This document shows, one piece after another, positions 1 through 10,535 of a stretch of DNA of 64,000 bases. The position numbers and the translations under genes are program-made. Each line of letters opens with the position of its first letter. Positions within the stretch are counted from its first letter, which is position 1. The notes below the pieces were generated by a model. That model was not told the DNA's origin and made no database searches. It saw nothing but the letters and a program-made list of their open reading frames with translations. Origin of the DNA: Rhynchonema sp. JSB1_4 (lineage: Eukaryota > Nematoda > Chromadorea > Monhysterida > Xyalidae); NCBI GenBank assembly GCA_030248065.1, contig JASAMV010003500.1, positions 1 through 64,000 of the forward strand, in the 5' to 3' direction.

Positions 1-265
1 CTCACCAACCAACTGAAACAAAAAATGCACCAACCACTCCAGCTGCGCTATTCGCTCGTTTCTTCAACCACCAATAATGCTCGATGTAAAATTTTGTATC
101 GTCGTCAAGGAACAATTTTTTGACCAGCGATGCTCGATGCTCTGTGGGTCGGGCCAGCCCGATTGTGACCTCTGGCTTCCTGCCGAATAAATTGCTTCAA
201 AAATACGCGAAAAAATCGAAGCAAGGCCGCACACACTAAAACCAGTTACATTAAGTTACCTAGTG

Positions 266-3200
266 TCAAAAAGGCTGCCATCGCCACTCATTGTCATCGC
301 CGTTGGAATCACTGGATTCTGACGTTTCCTAAATTATTATTATACAATACAATCAATAGATCAGCTTGCCCCAAAGCTTGTGTCAAAACTTGTGACCTTT
401 ACCTGAACGTTTATCGGAACGACCTCAGCGTCTTGCTCACTTGATAGCGAATCACTGTCACTAGCCAAGTCGCCTTCATCGCCGCGACATAGTTCCTGCA
501 CATTTGTTTTTTTTTCAAAATTAGTTGTTTATACGGGCCAAAAAAACACTAGTTTTAGACAAAGAATGCTCGACGCAAAATTTTGTATCGGTCTTAAACA
601 ACACTATTGGACCATGAATGCTCAATACAAAATTTTGGATCCGCCGCATTTTACTCTAATTTGCATGCTGAATTTAATCACGATGTACTGTTTTGTTAGT
701 AAAAACAATACACACACACACTAAAATCAGTTACATTAATTTAACTAGTATGAAAACATGTGTCACTACACTAATGTGTACGTTATATCAAAATATGGTA
801 AAAATTCACCAACCGTTTCGACCACAATGCTCCCACCATCCGTCTGGTTCACGTCTTCTGATCCTGACGATGAAGTCACGATTGTCGTTTTCTGTTTTTT
901 GCCGGCATTTTTCGCCAATTCTACTGGACGTCGATTCTACAATAAACATGTGCTTGTGCTTCGATTTGGGTTTGCACAGCAATAGTGTTTACAAAAATAG
1001 AAATTTCTTTAGAAGGCTAGGCTCGCGACCCAGGAAATCCTCAGGAAATCTCCGGCCCGGCCTGATCGACAATATCAAAAATCCCGTCCCCGGACGCATA
1101 GTTTCCAATCTCTAATTCGAAGCAAGATAGAAATCAAGAGCGAATATAATGCCCACGCAAAAGAAAAGAGAGAAAATCGAACCTTATTTTTTGCCTGCGA
1201 ACGCGACACCCCTTTTGGTTTTCTTGGTTTTCGTTTTCGTGAGTGCAGATACTTCGCCCGCTCTTCACCGAGTTCTTCGAGTGTCTGTAATTTTCGGTTA
1301 AATAACCGAAATATATCTGATTTCTGCTACCAAGCAACGCTTTTCGAAAAATTCTCCACATAAGAATTGAATGATATCACAAACTTTAAACAAACCTGGC
1401 TCACAGCGTCACTGACTGGGACATGATTTTCTGGTTTGGCTGTCTTCCGCTTTTCTTTCACTTTTCTGCCGACATTGGCCCGCTCGTCTTGTCGATCCTG
1501 AAAACGACACATAAATTTTTTTATCACTGAGCAAATAAAAACCCATAAATAAAACGAACGGAAAAAAAATCACAAAATTGGCCAAAGAGCGAGAAGGAAC
1601 TCACCACTGAATTCTCTCCCGCCGTCACCACCAATTCTGGTGTCACGCCACTTTTGGTTGTCGTCGTTTTGCCGGCATTTTTTCCTTTGTCTCGTCGTCG
1701 ATTCTAAAACAAAAAAAACCACTGATATTATGCTACTAGTCGGCGGACATAAAATTAAAAAAATCTAATCTAATCCAATCTAAATCTGAGCCAAAAATTC
1801 GGGCCGGGCCGCAGATTTGGGGGTTAGAGCCGGGCCGGTTTGGCCGGCCCGGCCCGGCCCGAGCCCCCCCCCAAATCTCCGGCCAGGCCCGACCCGAACT
1901 CCCAAATCTCCGGCCCGGCCCGGCCCGAACCTCCAAATCTCCGGCCCGGCCCGGCCCGATTTTTTTGGCTCAGATTTTAACCCAATTTTTGTCATAATTT
2001 TTGCGCTTTTTGAATCTTGAAAATAAATTGTTTTCAATGGTGTGGCTGGGGGTGCCCCCTTAGGTACATCCTGGTACAGACAGTAGATAGGTAGCCACCC
2101 CCGGCTGGTACAGTAGGTTGCTATTTTTGGCTCAAATCGATATAGGCGATATTTTCACTCCAAATAGGCGAAAAATCGCGCGCTGCGCGCGAAATTGGCG
2201 TTTTAGAGCACATATTCATCAAAATTTAGACATAAAAATTTTGTTCCCCCCCCATAGCTCGGCCGGTACAGCAGGTAGGTTGATTGTAGGCCTTTCTGGT
2301 GGTACAGTCGGTTGACTGCACGCCTGGGTAGCCACACCACTGATTGTTTTCCATGAAAAAGTCGTCAGATAGACAATACTGATCAGGTGAGGACTCTGAG
2401 GGGGGAAAACTACCGCGCCGGCGAGGGGGACCCGGGGGTCGGATAAACATCACTTTTGGGGCACTCAGGGGGGATACCTACTGTACCGGGGTGATGGGGG
2501 GATACCTACTGTACCATGCCAACATCGGGGGGAACTACTGTACCAGGCGAGGGGGATACTACTCTGCTGGGCGCTACCCCCCAAACCCCCCCCCCCACCT
2601 CCACACATACTGATCACTTACTTGCCGAATCCGTCAGAAATTTTAGTATTTTTTTGGCAAAAAATCCCTAATTTTTCAGTAAAATAAGTCACTTCAGAAG
2701 CTTCGGGCAAGGGGTGCCCGGCCCGGCCCGACCCGACCCTCCAAATCTCCAGCCAAATCCGGCCCGGCCCGATTGCGACCTCTGCTACTGTACTGGGGGG
2801 GGGGTGGGGGCTACTCTAATCTAATCTAAATTTGCGCAAAAAATTCGGGCCGGGCCGAAGATTGGAGGTTCGAGCCGGGCAGCCCCGGCGCGAGGTCGGG
2901 CCGGCCCGGTTGCGACCTCTGCTACTGTACTGGGGGGGGGGTGCGGGGGGGCTAATCTAATCTAATCTAAATCTGAAAAAGGACTCTACCCGCGGGGGGG
3001 GCTCTATATAAGCTTTTGCGGTACCTTATAACCATGAATTTATGGTTTCATTTCATAGACAAAAAAGGGTCTTTCTCAGAGGTCACAATCGGGCCGGGCC
3101 GGAGATTAGGAGGGTGAGGCCGGGGCGGGACGGGCACCCCGGCCCGAAGCTGCTGAAGCGACTTATTTTACTGAAAAGGTAGGTACTGAAAAGGTAGATT

Positions 3201-3332
3201 TCCGAGCTCACAATTACCAGCCTCTAACTTTCCACCCCACAAAACAAAATTGCACCAAACCTTTTCAGCTTTCTTCTTATTACGACGTTTATCAGCTGCG
3301 CTTGTTAACGGACGGCCCTTGTTTTTTGTCAT
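266..3332 (-). CDS. Unknown charged protein, seven exons, ~204 aa
   Basis: I do not recognise the family. Seven exons read on the minus strand: 3332-3261 (ATG, MTKNKGRPLTS...), 1703-1605, 1497-1396, 1284-1183, 936-853, 495-403 and 328-266 (TGA). Every exon begins and ends in phase 0 with GT/AG borders, and the joined frame is open for 204 codons. The N-terminal two thirds is rich in Lys/Arg (KRKPRKPKG in exon 4). The last two exons are rich in Ser, Asp and Glu, and the protein ends in RWQPF. Exons 2 and 5 resemble each other (both start NRR and contain KNAGK), which suggests exon duplication. The basic-then-acidic, low-complexity composition could suit a nucleic-acid or chromatin-associated protein, but that is inference. 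Intron 1 is 1.56 kb and filled with mobile-element relics; the others are about 100-360 bases. Confidence 0.6.
1781..1979. mobile_element. Palindromic GC-rich MITE-like element in intron 1
   Basis: The ends form an inverted repeat: TAAATCTGAGCCAAAAA at the left and TTTTTGGCTCAGATTTTA at the right. The interior repeats GGCCCGGCCCG and CCAAATCTCC blocks on one strand and their complements on the other. I see no open frame of significance, although the GC repeats give long fortuitous frames. CTAATCTAAT runs just left of it recur near 2815 and 2953, next to related GC-rich blocks. No clear target duplication was found. Confidence 0.55.
2035..2342. mobile_element. hAT-like nonautonomous element, 308 bp, TSD ATTGTTTT
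   Basis: The element begins CAATGGTGTGGCT and ends AGCCACACCACTG, a 13-bp terminal inverted repeat with one mismatch. It is flanked by identical 8-bp direct repeats, ATTGTTTT, at 2027-2034 and 2343-2350. An 8-bp target duplication with CA...TG termini is typical of hAT-superfamily insertions. The interior has no transposase and several GGTACAG motifs. It lies inside intron 1 of the 204-aa gene. Confidence 0.75.
2376..2616. repeat. G/C-tract segment flanked by 10-bp direct repeats
   Basis: ATACTGATCA occurs at 2376-2385 and again at 2607-2616. Between the copies lie G-runs, four CTACTGTACC-like motifs and a long C-run. It may be another small insertion, but the ends are not convincing inverted repeats, so it is only a candidate. 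Confidence 0.35.
2673..3177. mobile_element. Inverted-repeat element with ~100-bp GC-rich arms
   Basis: The left arm (about 2673-2784) begins TTTTCAGTAAAATAAG and runs through GGCCCGGCCC blocks to GATTGCGACCTCTG. The right arm (about 3077-3177) is its imperfect reverse complement, ending CTTATTTTACTGAAAA. The middle holds a second GC-rich unit with CTGCTACTGTACTGGGG and CTAATCTAAT motifs. No coding frame is credible, and no target duplication was seen. Confidence 0.6.
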
Positions 3333-3345
3333 AGCTGTCAATTGT

Positions 3346-3415
3346 TGTCAATATCGATGTTGTTGTTGTTGTTTTTAAAATGTCAATATCGATGCTGTTG
3401 TTGTTGTTTTTAAAA
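3346..3415. repeat. Tandem 35-bp repeat, two copies
   Basis: Two adjacent copies of a 35-bp unit starting TGTCAATATCGATG and containing a TTG run differ at about one position. They lie just upstream of the start codon of the 204-aa minus-strand gene, where a promoter or 5' UTR would be. Confidence 0.8.
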
Positions 3416-3479
3416 TTGGCTGAATTCGCCGCTATTGCTGTTATTGTGATAATAGAAATTCACAATCTGAAATTGGTTT

Positions 3480-3712
3480 TTGGTTCGGGCCGGGCCTGAC
3501 TGTGCCGGGCCGGGCATTAGCCACCTCCGGCCGGCCCGGGCAGGGCCAGAAATTTGGGATGCGGAGGTCGCAAACAAAGGGCCGAACCGCGATTTTCGGC
3601 TTTTGGTTCAGGCCGGGCCTTACTGCGGCCAGGCCGGGCCAGAGATTTCGGGGTTAGCGCCGAGCCGAGTCGGCCAAACCAGACCCGATTGCGACCTCTG
3701 CAACGATGATTC
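3480..3712. repeat. GGCCGGGCC-rich repeat block
   Basis: This block repeats GGGCCGGGCC, GGAGGTCGCAA and GATTGCGACCTCTG motifs, which also occur at about 143-175, 2740-2785, 2900-2925 and 3075-3100. It belongs to the same dispersed family as the elements in the intron next door. The open frame across it is an artefact of the Gly/Pro/Arg-coding repeats. Confidence 0.6.
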
Positions 3713-3871
3713 TTCTGAAGAATGAAACATCAAGCTTAGGTTTCCATGCTAACGCTTTGCTTAGCTTTTCGTATGCCGAAGCATTCCTGATGAATTGACG
3801 AACGAATCAAAAAAAAATAAAACAAAGAAAGCACGCAAAAAGAGACGCGCACACGCACGCGCCAACAACAG

Positions 3872-3912
3872 CCAATCAGCAGCCAACACCGCCATGACGT
3901 CATGCAGCCAAT
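3872..3912. promoter_or_regulatory. CRE (TGACGTCA) between two CCAAT boxes
   Basis: A perfect palindromic cAMP-response element, TGACGTCA, lies at 3895-3902, with CCAAT at 3872-3876 and again at about 3908-3912. This cluster is typical of animal promoters. It is 560 bases upstream of the 204-aa gene's start codon and could serve that gene or a gene in the other direction. No further gene was recognised between 3333 and 4466. Confidence 0.4.
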
Positions 3913-4466
3913 CAGAAAGCAGAACTGCTGAAACACATTATCACCGATTTCTCGCCATAGAAGCGATGTTTCAAAAAATGATTCTTTTGTACCGCTTGCC
4001 CTGAACGAGATCTATCGATTGATATGCAGATTTCCCCATTTCATTCAATTCCGTAGGAGGACTGAACTTAAAACAAAACTGCACCATTTTTTGGGAACGC
4101 GGACATCACGATTTCTCGGGTGTCTGGAAAACCACTTTCTGCTGCACCGATCGAGCTGATTTTTTCAGCGTTTTGTGTCGGCGGGTATACGACATTACCG
4201 CAATAATAAAATTGGCAAAAGCCCAACACACGCGCTCACGCCAGCACCCCCGATTTTAACACTACAGGTATAGCAAAATTTCCGATAATCTGACCTGCTG
4301 ATGTTTCATTCTGCGTTGCGAATTTTTTTTCCCCACACAAACACTATTGAATACGTAAGCTATCTTGTGAATATGTCGCCAATAAGCTAATGCCACGATG
4401 TCTTCTTTGTTTTGCTGTTGCCTAATTCCGGTGCTATACTGACGTATAGACCCTGATTTCTAGCGC

Positions 4467-5034
4467 TCACTCAGGGCTGCTTGAGTTGACCACAATTAGC
4501 CGAAATTACGAGCGAGACTTACAAGCTCAGTGCCGTGTATTTGACGATGAGCTCTTCATAAGCTAATGGTATTTGCACACTTTTTTGTCAAGCGTGACCT
4601 TCACTTACTGTCGCTGACATGCCACCATTGGGCCCAATACTCGATGGCCACTCTGGTGACCGGTCCGATGTCTTCTGCGACGGCGACGTCAAATTCGCGT
4701 GTCGAGCCACTCGGGAAATTCGAGCCGAGCTCGATCGCACGCGAGCGTCGCCCGTTGGTGCCGAAAATGCCGATTTTGACCCGACCGGTGGTGCCGTCGT
4801 CGGGCGTCGTACGCACTGCCACCCGGTACTCTGCAGCAAATGAACCAAAACTTGTCATCATCATCAGACCGCTGTTTGTCACTAATTGGGTTGGACGATT
4901 GATTGCAAGTGAACTGCTTTGATTGAATTCATGAGGTGAGAATGAGTGAGCGCACTTTGTACCGCGTCCGTGTCATCGATGGTGAACAGCAGGAGCGCAG
5001 CGATTACGACCATGTTGTGAATGGATGACGTCAT
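4467..5034 (-). CDS. Secreted single PLAT/LH2-domain protein, ~116 aa
   Basis: Minus-strand exons: 5034-4956 (ATG), 4830-4609, 4562-4523 and probably a tiny terminal exon 4476-4467 ending TGA. Residues ~8-24 (VVIAALLLFTIDDTDA) form a signal-peptide-like segment. The rest matches a PLAT (lipoxygenase homology) beta-sandwich: YRVAVRTTPDDGTTGRV, then GIFGTNGRR, FPSGSTREFDVAV, DIGPVTRVAIEYW and EELIVKYTAL. PLAT domains bind lipids, membranes or partner proteins; as the only domain in a secreted protein the role is unknown. Splice phases agree across the first three exons. The last intron would be only about 46 bases, so the terminal exon is less sure. The gene is head-to-head with the visible part of ELP2 and may be nested in an ELP2 intron. 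Confidence 0.7.
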
Positions 5035-5396
5035 GATGACGGTGTGATTGGAAGTCGACGGTTGTGTTGGAAGGCGATGGTGTTGAGATGATAAAGTCGT
5101 CGAGTTTGTGGAAGAATGAAATATGATGCAAGATGGCGACCTTTTATACCATCAGTGTTTGTAAGGGGTGATGCACTGCAATTCGTCAGATATTGGTAAT
5201 GAGCCGTGGTAAATACATTGTGCAAATTGATTTCACGTTGGTCAAATACATGGCGCCAAGTCCGCAAAGTGCAGTCCAAACAAAGTTTGATGAGAAACTT
5301 GGCCGCCATCCGGGAATGCGAGTAATCGTCACTATTCGATGAAGTCGTACTCGCTACAGTCATGTATATTTACAAGATTGTATTGTTACTTTGCAG
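5035..5396. other. Interval between the PLAT gene and the first visible ELP2 exon
   Basis: No coding exon is recognised here. The right edge is a clear splice acceptor (TTTGCAG, ending at 5396) for ELP2, so at least part is intron. It also has to hold the promoter of the divergent PLAT gene. Confidence 0.5.
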
Positions 5397-8150
5397 ACAT
5401 CGTCCACCGATTGGCAGCAACTGCCCGTGCCCGGTGGTCATTCGGCTGCAGTGAAGAATGTGGCCTGGGATCCGACTGGTTCGTACCTGTTGTCGTGCTC
5501 GATGGATCAAACAACGCGATTGTGGGCGCCGATTCGAACAGACAAGGCAGACGTATGTGAAAGTTTGGCATCAAAACGGATGTTGAAAAGTTTCGCTTTG
5601 TCCAATCTGCCGTCTTGATCACTTGAAGAAAATCCACCACAGAATGGTCAGGTCAGTGAAGTCAACCGCTGATTGCGGAACGAAGTACCGTTCACACATA
5701 TTCACTATACGTAGTTTTTCAGTATTTGGATCGCTGCGTAAAGTGTGCATTAAGAAGTGACACGAGCCAATTTCAGGGCATCGGTACATGCATCTACGAG
5801 CTGTGTCGTCCGCAAGTGCACGGTCACGATCTGCAATGTGTGACTGCAGTCAACAGTCGGTGTTTTGTGTCCGGCGCCGAAGAGAAACTGTTGCGAGCAT
5901 TCATCATGCCGAAATCGTTCGTTGACTGCGCCACGTCGCTGTGCACCACTGCATTTTGCGACGTTGGTTGATGAGTATAGTAACATCACGCCAACACGAG
6001 CTCGATTTCGGAGGTGGCAGATTAGTGAAACATTCATACGTGGCTGCTGATTTGGAAACTGTTACACGCTGTAGAATACAACGTGGAGCATGAGGATTTT
6101 CTCTTTCTATTCATGTTGCAAGCACGCCACCTCCGAAATCGGGCTCGTGATGCCGTTGTTTGCCTTTACTTGCTGATTGTTTGCTCGTTAAAAAATCAGA
6201 GCATATTTTACGTGCGTGACCTTAAAACCAGCAGCTCCGTGCTATTTTGGTGGTCACTCGGCCTTTATGGTGCATTTACACTGACGATGACCTGGTACAC
6301 CACCGCGGCAATGTTTTTTTTATTTCAAGGTCGGTTAGCAGCATTTGCTTTAGTAGCAAATTCCTGAAGTTAGTTTGTGTGTTTGTCTTGTTTTCTGCCC
6401 TTATTTGTCAAGTATCATCTCATCTGGCGATAACAGTTATAACACCCGCAGTAGGTGAAAACAGGACGAACCTAAATCACGCTGCATAATTTTTCCCATA
6501 TTTCAGTCACTGAATCTCAACAACGTCCCTCTATCTGCCGTCGGTGCGAGCCTGCCTTCGCTCGGCTTGTCCAACAAAGCCGTTGCTGAAAGTTCAGATG
6601 ATCCCAGTCATTATTTCGAGTCGAAAACCTACAATCGTAAGTGGATAAACTTTCATTGCTCAATTTTTGTCCATAAGTGCTACATTCTGTCATACGAATT
6701 TTCAGACTCCCCGATCGAGGAAGACTTGTCGCAGAACACTCTCTGGCCGGAAGTGCACAAGCTTTATGGTCATGGTTTCGAAATATTCAGTGTGGCGTGC
6801 AATAATGCTGGCACGGTGCTGGCATCGGCTTGCAAGGTCAGGTACCGGTCTGATATGTGATAGGACAGTAGGCGCGTTCTTTGCAGCTTTCAAAGCTAGG
6901 TCGCGTCCCAACGTGGTTATTTTTCATGCGATTAGGGTTTATTGTAAATATGTGGCAAGCGACAGATTTGATAGGCTTTCAAAAAACTACTTTCATGCTG
7001 GTCGAATTTAAAGTTGTTAAAAAATCTCAAGCAAGATATCAATACCGAATTAGTATCACCAGCAAAGCACATGCGGTCCGTTTTGTTTCACACACATATC
7101 ATGTCACATGCCCAAGCATGAAGTCAAAAAACACCAATTTCTTCCACTTTCATTCCATTGTTGCAGGCCAGTCAATCTGAGCACGCATCCATTATCCTCT
7201 GGTCCACCGATGTTTCATGTGTCAGTGATTGTTGGCAACAACGTGCAGCATTGCGTGCGCACACACTCACATGCACGGCCATTCGATTCGCGCATAATGA
7301 CAGATACTTGTTGACGGTGTCCAGGGACAGGAGTTGGGCGGTGCACAAATGTGACCCTCAAGGCGGTGCGTCATGGTTGCGTTTGAATCGTTTATTTTCG
7401 ATCCCGAGTTTACCTCGCGGGTTAGATTCGTCCTTTTCTCGACATGCTCATTCCACTGTCTGTGGTGCGTCCAACCGAATGTTTCATCCGACTTGCAGCC
7501 TTTTCCTGGACCCTGTGTGCTCAATCGACCAAGGGTGACGGTGGTCACACACGCATCATTTGGGATTGTGCCTGGGCGCCCGACGATCGTGCTTTCTTCA
7601 CGGTGTCACGTGATAAAAAGGTATAAAATATATTGCATTAACATAAAAACATTTTTTCATCCTCATCGTGCAATTGTGTGCTTGCAGTGCATCGCTTGGT
7701 CTGTCGACGAGCAAAACAACGTGATTGTTGTCAAGCACATCCATTCTGCTTCATTGCTTGATTCAGCCACGGCCTGTGACACTGCTCCTTCCATCGTAAA
7801 TGGCAGGTGTGCGCTGTTCTGTTCATTTTTTTGAGTTGTGCATCTAGACAGAAAATGTGAGTTTCAGCACACTACTGGCAATCGGCCTCGAATGCGGCGA
7901 TATCCATGTGTTTTATTGGTGTGCAACATCCGGCTTCTCAACCAGTCTGTCCGTGATCAACGCACATTCATTTATAATTCATCGAGTACGATTCAGGCCG
8001 GTGATTGGTCAATGGCCAAGCGACTGCGACGATCAGCCAATCAGCGATGAGCGTGCTGTGTTCTCATTGGCCAGTTGTGGTGACGATCATTTGGTGGCGG
8101 TGTGGACTATAGACACCGCCATGTTGAGTACGTTCGATCAAGAACTGTGA
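5397..8150 (+). CDS. ELP2: Elongator complex subunit 2, C-terminal part
   Basis: ELP2 is the double WD40-propeller scaffold of Elongator, which modifies wobble uridine (U34) of tRNAs. Eight exons in consistent phase: 5397-5552, 5777-5962, 6507-6636, 6706-6836, 7167-7365, 7499-7620, 7688-7806 and 7868-8150 (TGA), about 441 codons. ELP2 signatures include SMDQTTRLWAP, ELCRPQVHGHDLQC, VSGAEEKLLRAF, LGLSNKAV, NTLWPEVHKLYGHGFEIFSV, RIIWDCAWAPD, VSRDKK and ASCGDDH. These match the stretch from the middle of ELP2 to its end. The family is usually about 800 residues, so roughly 330-380 N-terminal residues are missing. The first exon starts at an acceptor, not an ATG, and no upstream exon was found in the preceding 5.4 kb. 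Either the 5' exons lie beyond the window, with the PLAT gene nested in an intron, or the copy is truncated. Confidence 0.9.
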
Positions 8151-8294
8151 TAGTGTTTGCAAGTTGTTATGTACTGTTGTCAAGTTGTTGTGTTGATGTT
8201 ATGAAGCGATCAGAATGAATATTCAGCCAACATCGTCTTCGTTTTTGTTCGTTTTATCCGGGTCTGTGAACGAATGTGGTCAAACTTCCTTCAG

Positions 8295-10535
8295 TCACAC
8301 GGTGTGCATAATGATCTCAGCATTGCCCTGCCCCAGACCGTTGTCCTCTCCCTTGCCGCGCCCGTGTCTGCGTGATGTTTCATCCAACAATGCATTATCG
8401 TCTGTTTCAATCTTTGCTTCGTGTTGTTCAATGCCGTGTTCAACGAGTTCCTGTCTGGCACTGGGCACGTGCAGCCATTTGTCATTGTTCGTGCTTGTTG
8501 TCGGCATCATGCTCAGAAACAAGATGCATTTGTGCGCCACACGCAGCTGCCAGATTTGCACCGGGAACCACAACAACCACATGCCGAACACCAACCACGC
8601 CGCTGTGATCAGCAGTCCTGTGAAACATTGGTGTTGGTAGAGAACATGCCATGTTTTGGTGTCACTGAGATTGGCATGAAAACTCATGATCCGATCCGAT
8701 CTGCCTTTTGCTCACAAAATTTTCTTTTGTGATCTACACTGGTCAAGGGTTAGTGACAATACTAAATCGCGACGTATTCTCAACAAACGCAAAAAGTCTC
8801 CCCAACGGTTGGAGTCGCAACTGTGATTGGGCCACCTGAATGTGCACAGCGGGCATCACTAGTGCGTCGGTAAAAAAATTTTTGAGATCGCTAAATGGTA
8901 TCGAAAACGTTGCACCGGTGTTGTCTTAGTAAGTGAATGAAACCATGGTCAACTTACTTCCACTGGAATGTACGAATCGATCGATCTCGGTCTCTGGGAA
9001 CATAGCATCTGTCGCTGAAACATTATCGATCGCCAGCCACACCGTGAAACTGAAGCTGAGCATGGATGACAGCACGAGAACGCACAGCTGCAAAAGATTT
9101 CATCAAAACTTCTCTTGTTTGTTGGTGATCGGGTTGGTTCCGCATTGGTCACTTTTATGATACGATCACACCTCCACGTAGTGAACAGAATGGGAATGAA
9201 GTTCACCACAGAATATTCACCAGCAGTACATAGGGGCGTTGCAGCAGTAGGTTGTATAGTCCAGCCACCAGCTCATGAGACGACTTTTTTTAAAGCTTGC
9301 CTGGCCAGATTAAAAAATGCACCGGTTACACGGGTTTTCGCAAACAAAAGAAAGAGATCGGGATGAGAGACATGATGACAACTTCCAGCTGGCTGACCTC
9401 AATTTGCTGCGTGCTTACGCGAACAGCAGCGTTGTTCAACACACAAATGTTTTGGGAGTCAAAAGGGAATTTACGCACCGAGGGGGAGAGCGTGTTTTTA
9501 AAAAATACATGCGTTTCTCTTTCTTTCATTTCCGAAATACGTGGAACCGGAACATTGTTGGATCCGCACAAAACCAATTTCAAAAAAAATGTCGTCTCAT
9601 GAGTTCGTGGCTGGACTATATGTATGTATATATTTGGTCAAATTTGTTTCATCTGGCAAGATTTATTCACTATGTCGAGCGCCCTTTCGGTACTTAAGAC
9701 CCTCTTCAGGACGAAAAGGTGTTCACTATACTAGGTACGCTGTGTAGATCTATTCACTGTGTGGAGGTTTATAACACATGGAAATTCGGGGACTGACGGC
9801 TTGTTCGTTACGCGGAGGGATTCACATACAGAGGTTCACTATGTGGCAATAGTTTTTTTCGAAATTGCCACTAAGTTTTCTTGCTTTCCGAGCTGGTTTA
9901 AAGTTGTTCGTTGATATGAAACTAGTGATATGCTTGATATCATTCCTGCCATACAAACAAGTCGAGCCACCCAGACGGATCCGAATCCGCCATCAGGCTG
10001 TGCTAAAAAAACTTGATCGCTCCAAACAAAGTGCCAACCAAGTAGATCAGCGCCACTTTTAGACACGTGATTTTCCTTCGTGATACGCCGACAAACAGCA
10101 GAAAGCTGAGCGGCAGATAGGACAAATTCTTGACGGACAGCAGTGTTGTGAGCCAGGTGGTGCCCGTGTTGGACAGACGAACGCCTAGCAAATCGGCAGC
10201 CCCATACAGACCCACCAGTAGGTCCAATGCACCCATCATCACCGTCGCTTCCTGCAACACACATTTTTGTACACTTTTTGCTCCGCACTTCAATTTGGAC
10301 TTTTATTGGTTCCAATCGTTTTGCTCACCCATTTCTTGTCGAATGGTTTATGCTTCAAAATTTCACAAAATTCCTCGATGGCCTCTATTCGGGGACCCCT
10401 TTTTCTCACCGTGATGTAGATCATGTCACAGCAGCACTTGTAGTCGCGTTTCAAATCCTTCTCCGCCTGAGGGGTCACGTTCACCATTTTCTCGTGGCTC
10501 GTTGATTTTTCGCCGATCAGATCAGTTATAGCCAT
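8295..10535 (-). CDS. Four-pass membrane protein, possibly LAPTM/DUF7027-like
   Basis: Minus-strand exons: 10535-10410 (ATG), 10251-10039, 9087-8958 and 8617-8295 (TGA), about 264 aa with phases that join. A short cytoplasmic start carries YKCCCDMIYIT. Four hydrophobic segments follow: VMMGALDLLVGLYGAADLLG, one around LSYLPLSFLLFVGV, one formed across the exon 2/3 junction (KVALIYL plus LCVLVLSSMLSFSF), and LLITAAWLVFGMWLLWFPVQ. The ~80-residue C-terminal tail is polar. A Cys cluster just before TM1 and four TMs recall LAPTM-type lysosomal tetraspan proteins, but this is layout, not a firm homology. The donor of exon 2 (TTG|GTTGGC) is weak, although similar donors recur in this window. Confidence 0.55.
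9655..9850. mobile_element. Degraded pogo/Tigger-like repeat
   Basis: Several TTCACTATGT and TTCACTGTGTGGAGG motifs in a row resemble those at 31540-31985 and 59239-59354 (compare CAGTGAACCCTCTATATAG). Such motifs are typical of Tc1/mariner pogo-branch termini. The copy lies in intron 2 of the four-pass membrane gene and has no coding capacity. Confidence 0.35.

Noticed and set aside
1764..1786. CTAATCTAAT runs as telomere-like repeats
   Set aside because: Only two to four units at each site, imperfect, and always next to the GC-rich element family. They are element sequence, not telomere.
1736..2037. Gly/Pro/Arg-rich open frames in the GGCCGGGCC blocks
   Set aside because: They are open in several frames on both strands, as expected from GC-only repeats without stop codons. 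They lie inside an intron and coincide with inverted-repeat elements.
4566..4922. Plus-strand 118-codon frame over the PLAT gene
   Set aside because: It is antisense to clear PLAT-domain exons with proper splice sites on the minus strand.
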